40,094 nucleotides of DNA from a bacterium (GTDB lineage Bacteria > Vulcanimicrobiota > Xenobia > Xenobiales > JADMJV01). The notes under the pieces were generated by a model. That model did no database searches and was not told where the DNA came from. It saw only the letters and a program-made list of their open reading frames with translations. This document shows, piece by piece, positions 16,777-24,996 of this stretch (positions are counted from its first letter, which is position 1; every line of letters begins with the position of its first letter). The DNA lies in assembly GCA_018780265.1 (NCBI GenBank), contig JADMJV010000181.1, positions 1 to 40,094 on the forward strand, given 5' to 3'. The position numbers and the translations under genes were made by a program.

Positions 16777-18701
16777 CGCCCAGTCCTTCTGGGAAACTGC
16801 CTCGCTCAACCGCCCGAGGCCTGCAACGGTTGCTGCTGCGCGTGGCGCTGCTGCCCTTTGTGGCCAGTTTGGGCTTGTTGGCCTGGCTAGCCTATTTGCA
16901 GCTCAATCCTGACCCGGGGGGGTGGTCGGCAGAAGTTTCTAGAGCCTGGATGATAGCGGTTCCTCTCTGTTGGGGGCTTTCTTTGTGGTGGGGATGGCGA
17001 GGCGCCCAGCAGTTAACGCGCGCCCTGGAAGGGCTGGTGGCCGGTCAGGCTGATTCGTTGCCGGGTGAATTTTCGGGGTTGGCCGAGCATTTGCTTTTTC
17101 TGCAAGCCAGCTTAAAGGAGAAGGAACACGCTGAGGCCAGCTATCACCAGGCCGTCCAGCGCGTGGATGTGCAGCGAAGACTGTTGCAGAGGCTGGCTCA
17201 AGACGGTCTGGGCGAGGTGGAGTTGGAGGGCTGGGCAGACAGCCTGCGCCAGGCTCTGGATCCGAGCTTGCGCCCTAAGACTCTTTCGCTGTGGGTACAG
17301 GACGGTGAGGAGTTTGTGTGGACCGCCGGCCAAAACCCTCCCCCACAGCGACGGAGGGGGTTTGCCGGCTCGGCCGCCTGTTGGATTGAGACCAACGCGG
17401 CCGGAGAGCACCATTACTTTCTCAAGGTGGAGGCCAGCTACGAGGCTTCCGTCGACCTGCCTAAGCCGGTGTTGATGGTGGTGCAGATGTGGTTGGAGCC
17501 GGCCCCGGACCGGTTGGAGGAAGTGCGCGAGCGACTGCTGTCGATCGTGCCTCTGCTGTCGATCTCGTGGGCCAACTGGTCCCTCTACCAGGAGCTGTTT
17601 ACCCGGATTCGGGTCAATCGCAGCGTGATCGAAAGCCTGGAGGATGGAGTTTTGCTGGTCGATCGCAGCGGCCTGGTGGTGAGCGGAAATCGCGCAGCCG
17701 GGCAGATCTTGGGTCTGGCCATTGATTTGCTTCCCGGCAAGGCGCTGGCCGACCTGATTCCCCTGCCAGAGGGCACTTCCTGGAGTGAGGAGGTGCAGCG
17801 GCGCAGATTGGTGCCGTCCTTTGAGGTCAACCTGAAACGAGTCAATCAGCCACCCGTCGATGTGCTGGTGGTCAATTATCTGGCTGCCACCAGGCTGACT
17901 ACCTCCAGCGGGCTGGCCGTGACCGTGGTGTTGCGCGATATCACCAAGCAAAGGGAGTTGGAGAATCTGCGCAGCGACTTTACGGCTACTCTTTCTCACG
18001 AGTTGCGCACTCCCCTGACCAGCATGAAGGGCTATCTGCAGACCCTAATGCACCGCAAAGCCCGCCAGTTTGATATGGACAAGATTCAAAGCATCGTGAG
18101 TGTGGTCAATGGCCAGGCCGATCAACTGCAACGGTTGATTCAGGAGTTGCTGGAAGCGGCCAAGATGCGCTCGCAAGATTTGGAAATTCGGCCTCGTCCG
18201 GTGGAGCTAGGGGCACTTTTCAGCGAGTGCCTGGCGGAAAACTCCAACCAGAAGGTCCAACAGGTCGTCACCGCCCCTGAACCGTGTTGGGCTCTGTGCG
18301 ACCCGGAGCGGATTCGCTCGGTGTTGGAACATCTTCTGTCGAACGCGCAAAAATATTCATTGCCGGGAGGCACCGTGGAGTTGGGCTGCCGCGTGGAGCA
18401 GAACAGTGTCTACTGTTGGGTGCGAGACGAGGGGGTAGGGATCCCCCATGATCAGCAAGAGAAGATATTTGAAATGTACCACCGGCTCGACACCGGAAAT
18501 CGGCGCACTCACTACGGGGTGGGTGTGGGCCTTTACATCGCCCGCAAAGTGGTGGAGGGACACGGCGGAGCCATTTCTGTGAACAGCGCTCCGGGGTGCG
18601 GGGCAACCTTCTCCTTCACCCTCCCCCTCTGCCCTGCCGAGTCCGAAGACCCGGTCAGGGAGGGGCAGCCTGAGCTGAGGGGAGAGACCGAGGAAAGCTA
18701 G
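16773..18701 (+). CDS. PAS-domain sensor histidine kinase
   Basis: 642 aa from GTG 16773, overlapping the hslV stop by 4 bp. Two N-terminal membrane helices (~20-45 and 58-76) enclose only ~12 residues, so sensing is probably intramembrane or cytosolic. A ~200-residue middle region follows (possibly GAF-like), then a PAS-like domain (about 283-390, VIESLEDGVLLVDRSGLVVSGN), and HisKA with phospho-acceptor H409 in SHELRTPLTSMKGY. The HATPase has N524 (N box), DEGVGIP (552-558) and GVGVGLYIA (from 582). Full catalytic motifs indicate an active kinase/phosphatase. The cognate regulator is not adjacent; the lone receiver at 10270 is a speculative partner. The last ~25 residues are polar and charged. 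Confidence 0.93.
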   Translation: MTPSPSGKLPRSTARGLQRLLLRVALLPFVASLGLLAWLAYLQLNPDPGGWSAEVSRAWMIAVPLCWGLSLWWGWRGAQQLTRALEGLVAGQADSLPGEFSGLAEHLLFLQASLKEKEHAEASYHQAVQRVDVQRRLLQRLAQDGLGEVELEGWADSLRQALDPSLRPKTLSLWVQDGEEFVWTAGQNPPPQRRRGFAGSAACWIETNAAGEHHYFLKVEASYEASVDLPKPVLMVVQMWLEPAPDRLEEVRERLLSIVPLLSISWANWSLYQELFTRIRVNRSVIESLEDGVLLVDRSGLVVSGNRAAGQILGLAIDLLPGKALADLIPLPEGTSWSEEVQRRRLVPSFEVNLKRVNQPPVDVLVVNYLAATRLTTSSGLAVTVVLRDITKQRELENLRSDFTATLSHELRTPLTSMKGYLQTLMHRKARQFDMDKIQSIVSVVNGQADQLQRLIQELLEAAKMRSQDLEIRPRPVELGALFSECLAENSNQKVQQVVTAPEPCWALCDPERIRSVLEHLLSNAQKYSLPGGTVELGCRVEQNSVYCWVRDEGVGIPHDQQEKIFEMYHRLDTGNRRTHYGVGVGLYIARKVVEGHGGAISVNSAPGCGATFSFTLPLCPAESEDPVREGQPELRGETEES

Positions 18702-18847
18702 TCTTCTTCGTCAGCTTCTTCTTCTTCTTCGTCGTCTAAGTCGTCGTCGTCGTCGGCATCGTCGTCGTCTTCTTCTTCGTCGTCGTCGTCTTCTTCTTCT
18801 TCTTCAAAGATGGGTTCCGACATCAAAAACATCTCATCCAATTCCAT
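18698..18847 (-). CDS. Acidic micro-protein (Asp/Glu tail)
   Basis: 49 aa from ATG 18847: a short head (MELDEMFLMSEPIF) followed by runs of Glu and Asp broken by single A or L residues. AAGGAG lies 9 nt upstream of the ATG. The frame extends upstream to the stop of the fabZ-like gene and stays protein-like (RLEDYNVGRFDWKEPLA) but has no ATG, GTG or TTG. A GTG at 18917 with GAAGGA 9 nt upstream opens an eight-codon frame ending CCT-TGA, and a +1 shift there would join it to this ORF (72 aa). So the gene may be longer, frameshifted or programmed. It converges on the kinase gene with a 4-nt overlap. Acidic tails of this kind often bind basic proteins; no family is recognised. Confidence 0.5.
   Translation of the reverse strand: MELDEMFLMSEPIFEEEEEDDDDEEEDDDDADDDDDLDDEEEEEADEED
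18702..18806. repeat. GAA/GAC trinucleotide tract
   Basis: The minus strand reads as nearly uninterrupted GAA and GAC codons over about 105 bp, encoding the Glu/Asp tail. Blocks of four or five identical triplets make it a likely slippage hotspot, always by whole codons. Confidence 0.85.
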
Positions 18848-18931
18848 CGCCAGCGGCTCCTTCCAGTCAAAGCGTCCTACGTTGTAGTCCTCAAGGCGCG
18901 CCTTGTTTCCCGCACACCTAGTGAGTTCCTT

Positions 18932-19378
18932 CTATCGGACCGGAGCTCCATTTTCTGGCCCGTCCGACAGCACAAAAGTATACTCTGCAAAGGCTACACG
19001 CTCTTCGCCGATATAGCAACTAACCTGAGTCTTGCCAGCCTGGCCACGAAAGCGCAGCAGCTGACATTCGTAGCGCAGTGTTTGAGCAGGAGTGGGGGCG
19101 CGTTCTACACTGACCTGGTCAAGACTGGCCAGAAAGAGCAACTTGCCGTGGTTTTCAGGCCTACTTAAGATGGCCGCCGCGCCCGTCTGGCCCATGCTTT
19201 CTAAAAGCAGACTGATGGGCATCTCGGGGTCGTCGCCAAAGTGCCCCTGAAAGAACCATTCGTTGTGGCTCAGTTGCTTGATGCCCGTGGCCCGGTCGTC
19301 GATGACCTCGGTCAGCTTGTCGATTAGCAGCATCGGGTGGCGATGCGCAATCCGAGTGAGAATTTCGGTTGTGTCCAT
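18932..19378 (-). CDS. FabZ-like hotdog dehydratase
   Basis: 148 aa from ATG 19378; the frame continues upstream to 19435 but only this start precedes the family's N-terminus (MDTTEILTRIAHRHPMLLID). FabZ-type enzymes dehydrate 3-hydroxyacyl-ACP in fatty-acid synthesis. The core FFQGHF carries the catalytic His (H46) and LLLESMGQ carries the Glu (E60), spaced 14 apart as in FabZ. However, the usual PGHPVMPGV is replaced by GDDPEMPIS, an unusual active-site loop. It could be a specialised paralogue rather than the main FabZ. It is divergent from mutS across a 60-bp gap, and the acidic micro-ORF follows it. Confidence 0.8.
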   Translation of the reverse strand: MDTTEILTRIAHRHPMLLIDKLTEVIDDRATGIKQLSHNEWFFQGHFGDDPEMPISLLLESMGQTGAAAILSRPENHGKLLFLASLDQVSVERAPTPAQTLRYECQLLRFRGQAGKTQVSCYIGEERVAFAEYTFVLSDGPENGAPVR

Positions 19379-19438
19379 GGGCCCTCGTTCGAGCCCCAAG
19401 AGGCAGTTCCCCTGGGCGAGTCGAACCGCCCTCAACCT

Positions 19439-22003
19439 ATGGACCGAAGCCAGTTAACTCCATTATTTCTGCAATATTACCAACTGAAAGATGAACACCC
19501 CGGCTGCTTGATGCTGATGCGTGTGGGCGATTTCTTTGAAGCGTATGGGCAGGATGCCGAGACCATGGCCCGCGACGCCGACATTGTTCAGACGGCCAAG
19601 GAGGCCGGCGGCGGACAGCGCCTGGCCATGGCCGGCGTGCCTCACTTTGCCATCGACGGTTATTTGCGGGCTTTGATTGAAAAGGGTCACCGGGTGGCCG
19701 TGGCCGATCAGATGGAAGCCGCCGCACCGGGCAAGGGATTGGTACGCCGCGAGGTGACCCGGGTGGTGACGGCCGGCACAGTGCTCGACCCTCAAATGTT
19801 GGACGAGCAGAACCATAACTACTTGCTGTGCCTGCTGGCCGATGGCGAGGAAGTGGGCCTGGCGGCCTGCGATGTGACTACGGGGGACTTCGTATGTACC
19901 GAATTGCCCAATCAGGAAGCGCGCCTGGCCGAGGAAATCTATCGCTTTCGCCCCTCCGAACTGGTGTTGGCCGGGGAGGGAACGCCGGCCGTGGGTGACC
20001 TGCTCAATCTGGCTCGGGCCGAGGGCGTGGCGGTGTGCCAGCGGGCCTTTTCGCTAACGCTAAAGCAGTCGGAAGAGAGCCTCAAGAAACAGTTTCGCTT
20101 GAAGTCGCTGCAGTCGTGCGACCTGGTGGGCCGGCGGGCGGCCACCATGGCGGCGGCCGCCCTGCTGAGCTATCTGTTGGAGACCACCGGTCGCGACCAG
20201 CAGAGCGTGGAGGCTCCGCGAGGCTACTCGCTTTCGGAGATTATGACCCTGGACACCACCAGTCTGCGCAACCTGGAGGTTTGCGAGACATTGATGGGCA
20301 GAGAACGGCGCGGCAGCTTGCTGTGGGCGCTGGATCACACGGTTACGGCCATGGGGGCACGTTTGCTGCGCCAGTGGCTGACTCGCCCGCTGTTGGACCG
20401 ACCTCAGATTGAGCAACGTCAGGACTCGCTGCAGGCCCTGGTGGATGATTATTATACTTGCCAACAGGTGAGGCAGGCACTGGGTCCGGTCAAGGATATT
20501 GAGCGCCTGCTGGCCCGGGTGGTGTATCAGAGCGCTAACGCGCGTGACCTTTTGGCCCTGTTGCGCTCGCTGGTGGTGTTGCCGGAATTGCGCCGCCAGT
20601 TGCCGGCCAGCGGCAGTTGGCCGCGCCTGCAGCAGGCCCTGGAAGTGGACCCCTCGCTGCTGGAATTGCTGCAGCGCGGGTTGGCCGAAGACCCCCCCCA
20701 GAGTTTGCGCGAGGGCGGCCTGATTCGGTCGGGTTATCACGAGGGGCTGGACGAGTTGAGGACGGCCTGCTCGTCGGCCAAGAGTTGGATCGCCGCCATC
20801 GAAGAGAAAGAGCGCGAAGCCAGCGGCATTCGCAGCCTGAAGGTGGGCTACAACCAGGTCTTTGGCTACTATCTGGAGGTGACCAAGTCGCACCTGCGAC
20901 TGGTACCCGACCACTACATTCGCAAGCAGACCCTGGCCAACGCCGAGCGCTACTTTACCCCCGAATTGAAAGAGATTGAGACCAAGGTGTTGGGAGCGGA
21001 AGAGAAGATCCGCGAGTTAGAATATGACCTTTTCTTGCAGTTGCGCACCGAGGTGGCTCAACATCTGGAGGGATTGCGCCGGGCCGCCCGGGCTGTGGCC
21101 GAAGTGGATGTTTACTCGGCCCTGGCCGAGGCGGCCGTGCGCTACCGCTGGGTTCGCCCCAATCTGGTGCAAGAAGAGGTGGTAGACATTAAGGGGGGCC
21201 GCCACCCGGTGGTGGAGCGCAGCCTGGAGGCCGGGTTCGTGCCCAATGACTGTTTTTTGGACAGCGAGCGCCGTCTGGTGGTACTGACCGGCCCCAACAT
21301 GAGCGGAAAATCCACCTATTTGCGCCAGACGGCCTTGATTGTGCTGATGGCCCAAACGGGCTCTTTCGTGCCGGCTCAGTCGGCCCGCCTGGGCATTCAC
21401 GACCGCGTGTTTACCCGGGTGGGCGCCAGTGACGACCTGCATCTGGGCCAGTCGACCTTTATGGTGGAGATGAGCGAGGCGGCCAACATTTTGCGCCACG
21501 CCACCCCACGCTCGCTGGTGATCCTGGACGAGATCGGCCGCGGTACCAGTACTTACGACGGACTGGCCCTGGCCCGCGCCATCGCTGAGTATCTGTATCT
21601 GACTTGCCGCTGCCGCACCCTGTTTGCCACCCACTTTCATGAACTGACCACCCTGGCCAAAGACTATTCGGGCATTGCCAATCAGCGCGTCGCCGTGCAG
21701 GAGAGCCGCGATCAGGTGGTGTTTTTGCATAAGATCGTTCCCGGCGGCGCCGACCGTAGCTACGGCATTTATGTGGGTCAACTGGCCGGCTTGCCCGCCT
21801 GGGTGCTGGAACGGGCCCAAAAGCTACTTTCTCAGCTGGAGAAGGAAGCCCGCAACTCCGGCCCCAAACGCGATGGACGCCAGCAGATGAGCCTCTTTTT
21901 TGATGGCAACGAACTGATTCAGGAACTGAGCCAGCTGCAAGTGGGCGAGTTAAGCGCGGAGCAGGTAAAGCAGTGGGTGGAGGGTTGGAAATCTCGCATG
22001 TGA
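19439..22003 (+). CDS. mutS: DNA mismatch repair protein MutS
   Basis: 854 aa from ATG 19439, which gives the normal MutS N-terminus; the frame is open to 19337 but that would run into the divergent fabZ-like gene. MutS recognises mismatches and recruits MutL. The mismatch-reading Phe-X-Glu motif is F32-F33-E34 (GDFFEAY). The connector, lever and clamp regions are of normal length, the Walker A is GPNMSGKST (618-626), and Walker B/signature residues lie in VILDEIGRGTSTYDG. FATHFHELT and a C-terminal dimerisation tail (MSLFFDGNELIQELSQL) complete the protein. mutL is not in the window. Confidence 0.97.
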   Translation: MDRSQLTPLFLQYYQLKDEHPGCLMLMRVGDFFEAYGQDAETMARDADIVQTAKEAGGGQRLAMAGVPHFAIDGYLRALIEKGHRVAVADQMEAAAPGKGLVRREVTRVVTAGTVLDPQMLDEQNHNYLLCLLADGEEVGLAACDVTTGDFVCTELPNQEARLAEEIYRFRPSELVLAGEGTPAVGDLLNLARAEGVAVCQRAFSLTLKQSEESLKKQFRLKSLQSCDLVGRRAATMAAAALLSYLLETTGRDQQSVEAPRGYSLSEIMTLDTTSLRNLEVCETLMGRERRGSLLWALDHTVTAMGARLLRQWLTRPLLDRPQIEQRQDSLQALVDDYYTCQQVRQALGPVKDIERLLARVVYQSANARDLLALLRSLVVLPELRRQLPASGSWPRLQQALEVDPSLLELLQRGLAEDPPQSLREGGLIRSGYHEGLDELRTACSSAKSWIAAIEEKEREASGIRSLKVGYNQVFGYYLEVTKSHLRLVPDHYIRKQTLANAERYFTPELKEIETKVLGAEEKIRELEYDLFLQLRTEVAQHLEGLRRAARAVAEVDVYSALAEAAVRYRWVRPNLVQEEVVDIKGGRHPVVERSLEAGFVPNDCFLDSERRLVVLTGPNMSGKSTYLRQTALIVLMAQTGSFVPAQSARLGIHDRVFTRVGASDDLHLGQSTFMVEMSEAANILRHATPRSLVILDEIGRGTSTYDGLALARAIAEYLYLTCRCRTLFATHFHELTTLAKDYSGIANQRVAVQESRDQVVFLHKIVPGGADRSYGIYVGQLAGLPAWVLERAQKLLSQLEKEARNSGPKRDGRQQMSLFFDGNELIQELSQLQVGELSAEQVKQWVEGWKSRM

Positions 22004-22013
22004 GGCCCCTTTT

Positions 22014-22050
22014 TCTGGGGAGGGTTGGGGCCTCGGCTGATGCTAGCATC
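22014..22050. repeat. 37-bp dispersed repeat, copy 1
   Basis: Identical over 37 bp to 24342-24378. It ends in the perfect 12-bp palindrome GATGCTAGCATC. In this copy GAGGCCCC (22002-22009) just upstream can pair with GGGGCCTC inside the repeat, forming an 8-bp stem directly after the mutS stop. The T-run is in the loop, so it is not a standard terminator. Confidence 0.85.
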
Positions 22051-22708
22051 AATGCCCATGAAACAACCTGAACCTCAGTATCTACAACGATTTGAACCGC
22101 AGAGCTCGCCGAGCGCGCGGAGAGAAACTCAGACAGTGGCTGAAGTCCAGATACTTCGACTGACTCTCCGCGACCACTGGTAACGCCAGTCAATCTGGTC
22201 AACCTATCTGATTGGAAGGAGTCAGAAACACTAATTGCCCGTTCAGTGTTAAGTCGCGGCCGGCGCCAAAGGGCAACTAATGGCGCGAAGCGGTCGGTTG
22301 TGGGCTAGCGACCTACAGCGAAGAGAGGCCAAGTTGCCTGCGGGTCGTCCGAATGGTGGGTGTTTCTCGCGCGCGGGCCAAAAGCAAAGCACACCGTGTG
22401 CCCTTCAAGGGGTTAGGCGGCCTCCCACTGATCCCATTCGTCGGGGACCTGGCTACCACACCCGATGGCCCTGCCGGAGCCCGAGTCCGAGAACCCCTGC
22501 GGGGCCACTTAGCCCACCTGCGCTGGTTTTTTCCGGCTCCTCGGCGTCGTCTTGAACGACGGGGATTTCTTTTTTGCTGGGGTTCAGGTTGCCCAGCGCA
22601 TGGCGAACCATCCAGCGATATGTGATCATGGGCCTCAACTCCATATCATTCGGAGCCCACGTGGCCCCGGGCGCCCCAGCAAGAAACGTGGACCCAAAGG
22701 AAACCCTG
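22051..22708. other. Gene-poor region after mutS
   Basis: About 660 bp in which I see no convincing gene. Open frames exist on both strands, but they are short, rich in Pro/Arg/Gly and match nothing recognisable. A frame from 22574 runs into the small ORF at 22709, and a stretch near 22665-22700 reads GRPSKKRGPKGN in another frame, which could be a trace of a decayed mobile-element gene. Confidence 0.4.
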
Positions 22709-22882
22709 ATGGATCAACACGAGCTGCAGCGGCTCCTGAAAAACCTGGGCATTGGACTCTATCCGGCCCGACCTCGCTCGCCTCCACCGCCTTCCTCCCA
22801 GCTGAACCTGGCCGAAGACGCCCACTTCTCCGCGTGCGACAGCCAGATTCCAGAACACTGGGACCAATGGGACGCCGCCTGA
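22709..22882 (+). CDS. Small ORF, possibly the tail of a decayed gene
   Basis: 57 aa (MDQHELQRLLKNLGIGLYPA through HWDQWDAA). AAAGGAAA at 22696-22703 is a well-placed Shine-Dalgarno, and third codon positions are G/C-rich as in real genes here. The frame is open upstream to 22574. Its last nine codons and stop fall inside a ~0.2-kb sequence repeated at 23779, so it may be the 3' end of a duplicated or mobile gene rather than an intact one. No family recognised. Confidence 0.4.
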   Translation: MDQHELQRLLKNLGIGLYPARPRSPPPPSSQLNLAEDAHFSACDSQIPEHWDQWDAA

Positions 22883-23068
22883 AACCCTGAGCAGGGCGCA
22901 CGGCTAGCTTTGCTCTTGGACTACCACGGAGAAACGCCAACCATTTGCGGCATCGGCAAGGAATGACGGGCAAAAACCAGTACCAACCCACTTCTGGCGG
23001 CAGGTTCAGATGCAAATTCGGTCAATACCCTCAAATCAGACGGGGGGCTACGATCTCCTACCACTTCT
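22856..23068. repeat. ~0.2-kb direct repeat, copy 1
   Basis: Matches 23779-23987 in the same orientation with a few substitutions and two or three short indels (over 90% identity by eye). It begins inside the last codons of the small ORF and continues ~185 bp past its stop. The two copies enclose the small membrane-protein gene. Confidence 0.9.
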
Positions 23069-23349
23069 CGAAGTAAGCCCCTGAGATGAAAATGCTGATT
23101 GGCAGTTTGACGAGTCCTTCTCCTATTCATGGGTGAAAATCACGCAGCCGATTACCAGCGCCTTCGCGAGCATTTTTGGGAGCGCTGTACCTCTCCTTGT
23201 AGAACTCGTCCAGGTGACCGTTGTGTTTGCAAGACCGTAGCCAAATCATTCCATCCGCCCCCCCGATATTCCACTTTGCCTTTGACATCGAGTAGCTTTT
23301 GATTTTTTGATTTCAGGTTCCGGTTGGAAACTGCTGGCGCTCTGGGAAA

Positions 23350-23640
23350 CTAAGCCGGAGGCTTCTGATTCGAATTCGCCAGCCAAACCACGCTCATGAT
23401 GACACTCACGGGCAGCCCGACCACAACGAAAAGAAACGTAAAGTAGACGCCGCCCGCGTAGCCCGCGTCGTTGCCACCCCGCGAAAGTGCCTGGAAAAGC
23501 ATGTAGGCGGCGGGCAGCGAGAGAATAACCTCAGCCAGGTCGATCCAACGTCGGCTGCCTTTGGCCATACGCCATAAGCTTCGACTGCTGCAATAGCAGA
23601 CGAAGAGACAAGCCGCCAACAAAACCAGAACCAGTTCCAT
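23350..23640 (-). CDS. Small three-helix membrane protein
   Basis: 96 aa from ATG 23640; the frame is open to 23751, but the first 37 residues there are not hydrophobic and look unrelated. Three membrane segments are visible: MELVLVLLAACLFVCYC, VILSLPAAYMLFQAL and GGVYFTFLFVVVGLPVSVIM, joined by short Arg/Lys-rich loops. No family is recognised. It sits alone between the two copies of the ~0.2-kb direct repeat, so it may be cargo of an insertion or duplication. Confidence 0.55.
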   Translation of the reverse strand: MELVLVLLAACLFVCYCSSRSLWRMAKGSRRWIDLAEVILSLPAAYMLFQALSRGGNDAGYAGGVYFTFLFVVVGLPVSVIMSVVWLANSNQKPPA

Positions 23641-23778
23641 GGACTGAACCTTTCGGTTTTCGCTTCGCAGCTCCTTGTTGAGGCAGAGTCGGTCCAACCA
23701 GAGCGCATTTGCCATGAGCGAAGGAAACCGCCACCAACTCTTCATTAACACTCAAAGAAGTGACAGCCGAGCCCTCCT

Positions 23779-23987
23779 CACTGGGACCAATGGGACGCCG
23801 CCTGAAACCCTGAGCAGGGCGCACGGCTAGCTTTGCTCTTGGACTACCAGAGAAACGCCAACCATTTGCGGCATCGGCAAGGAATGACGGGGAAAAACCA
23901 ATGCCAACCCACTTCTGGCGGCAGGTTCAGAAGCAAATTGGGTGAATGCCCTCAAATCGGACGGGGGTACGATTTCCTACCACTTCT
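23779..23987. repeat. ~0.2-kb direct repeat, copy 2
   Basis: Second copy of 22856-23068, including the same nine codons plus stop (HWDQWDAA) but without the upstream part of that ORF. It is 4 bp shorter than copy 1, for example lacking 2 bp after GGACTACCA. Confidence 0.9.
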
Positions 23988-24078
23988 GAGCTTGCGGATC
24001 CCTCATTAAAAAACAGCACTTTAGGCGCCCAAGGCCTGAGTGGCTGACACAAACGGTCACTGTAGACTAATAAGGGGT

Positions 24079-24178
24079 CCCCTCACGAAACGGAATTGAG
24101 GGGCGGGCCACCACCGCCTAAAGGCGGTGGATTCGTTTTGCGGCTAAAGTCGCGCTTCCGGCTAAAGCCGGCTGGAAG
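24079..24178. repeat. Cluster of REP-like hairpins
   Basis: Three hairpins in 100 bp. First, CCCCTCA (24079-24085) pairs with TGAGGGG (24097-24103). Second, CCACCGCC and GGCGGTGG surround TAAA (24111-24130). Third, CCGGC and GCCGG surround TAAA (24158-24171), with an outer CTTCC/GGAAG. Between them is CGGCTAAAGTCG, another partial copy of the GGCTAAAG core. Repeated short palindromes with the same TAAA loop are typical of REP or IS200/IS605-type ends. No transposase is present. Confidence 0.7.
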
Positions 24179-24341
24179 TGACCCGCGTTGCGGGCTGAAG
24201 TCGGAGGGGGACCATCCTGCCCCTTCGCCCATTCAAGAAGCGACTGGCAGAAGCCTGCTGGCTTGGTGAAGTCCACATCCTCCTAAACCTGGCCGCGGAG
24301 GACGACAGCGGCCCCCCGGAGCGTCCACCCCAATCCACAGC

Positions 24342-24378
24342 TCTGGGGAGGGTTGGGGCCTCGGCTGATGCTAGCATC
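24342..24378. repeat. 37-bp dispersed repeat, copy 2
   Basis: Exact copy of 22014-22050. It runs straight into a hairpin with 9-bp arms (TAGCATCCG / CGGATGCTA, 24372-24395), and the GCTAGCA core recurs at about 24403. Together with copy 1 it brackets the gene-poor island. Confidence 0.85.
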
Positions 24379-24395
24379 CGTGTTAGCGGATGCTA
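24372..24395. repeat. 9-bp-arm hairpin
   Basis: Perfect arms TAGCATCCG and CGGATGCTA around a 6-nt loop (TGTTAG). It overlaps the end of the 37-bp repeat and lies ~47 bp past the SUFU gene's stop. It lacks a T-tract on the minus strand, so it is more likely part of the repeat family than a terminator. Confidence 0.6.
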
Positions 24396-24442
24396 CCATA
24401 TATGCTAGCAGCTGCCTGACGGTGGCATGGGTCCGGGGTTAT

Positions 24443-24991
24443 TCAGGCAACTGAGGACCGTATTGGATCATCGTAGTCGAATTGAGTCCCTTCAAAGCGG
24501 TCTTCCAAGGCGTCAATGCCTTGCTGTTTCTTGAATTCCACCTCAGCCGGAGTGACTGGAATCAGCCACAGGCAGCGGACTTTTGGTTTCTTGAGCCACT
24601 CGAGAGTTGGCCCGAACAGGTAAGGGAGCGAAATGTATCCTTTGGTGCATCGCGAGCCCGGCTGCCAGGGCATACCAAAATTGACGGTGTGACCAAGACC
24701 CAAGGTGGTGCCAGTCCGGTGATACTCGGCCACTGCGTGGAGAAGCATCACGATGTCGTGTTCCTTCTCTGGCTTGTTTTTCGTAACGAGGTGCAGTTCA
24801 AGTCCCGGCTCATCCTGGGGTTGAGACATGCAGCAGGTGGCATACACTTGCTGGGATTGGTGAGGAAAGACGAGTATGCGGAAATGGCCGGGCAGAAAGG
24901 CGATTCTCCCTTCCTCGAGCCGGACTTGCCGAGTTGGGGCCGAGAAGGTTTGCTGGTAATGGTCGACGAGTTTTTGGGCGTAGCTGTCCAT
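24443..24991 (-). CDS. Suppressor-of-fused (SUFU) domain protein, candidate immunity protein
   Basis: 182 aa from ATG 24991; the longer frame to 25045 would overlap the upstream gene. The bacterial SUFU fold shows in the order LELHLVTKN, a helix with LLHAVAEYHRTG, LGLGHTVNFGMPWQPGS, KGYISLPYLFG and VRCLWLIPVTPAEVEFKKQQGIDALEDRF. In bacteria SUFU proteins are frequently immunity proteins encoded directly after polymorphic-toxin or effector genes. Here the start lies 5 bp after the stop of a hydrophobic, effector-like gene, matching that arrangement. The cytoplasmic location is inferred from the lack of a signal peptide. Confidence 0.83.
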   Translation of the reverse strand: MDSYAQKLVDHYQQTFSAPTRQVRLEEGRIAFLPGHFRILVFPHQSQQVYATCCMSQPQDEPGLELHLVTKNKPEKEHDIVMLLHAVAEYHRTGTTLGLGHTVNFGMPWQPGSRCTKGYISLPYLFGPTLEWLKKPKVRCLWLIPVTPAEVEFKKQQGIDALEDRFEGTQFDYDDPIRSSVA

Positions 24992-24996
24992 CGCAC

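Noticed and set aside
22002..22034. Rho-independent terminator of mutS
   Set aside because: The 8-bp stem is real, but the T-run is inside the loop and none follows the stem.
24162..24377. 71-aa minus-strand ORF (MLASAEAPTLPR...)
   Set aside because: It starts in the 37-bp repeat and runs through hairpin repeats; the same MLASAEAPTLPR appears opposite the mutS end because of the repeat, not as a gene.
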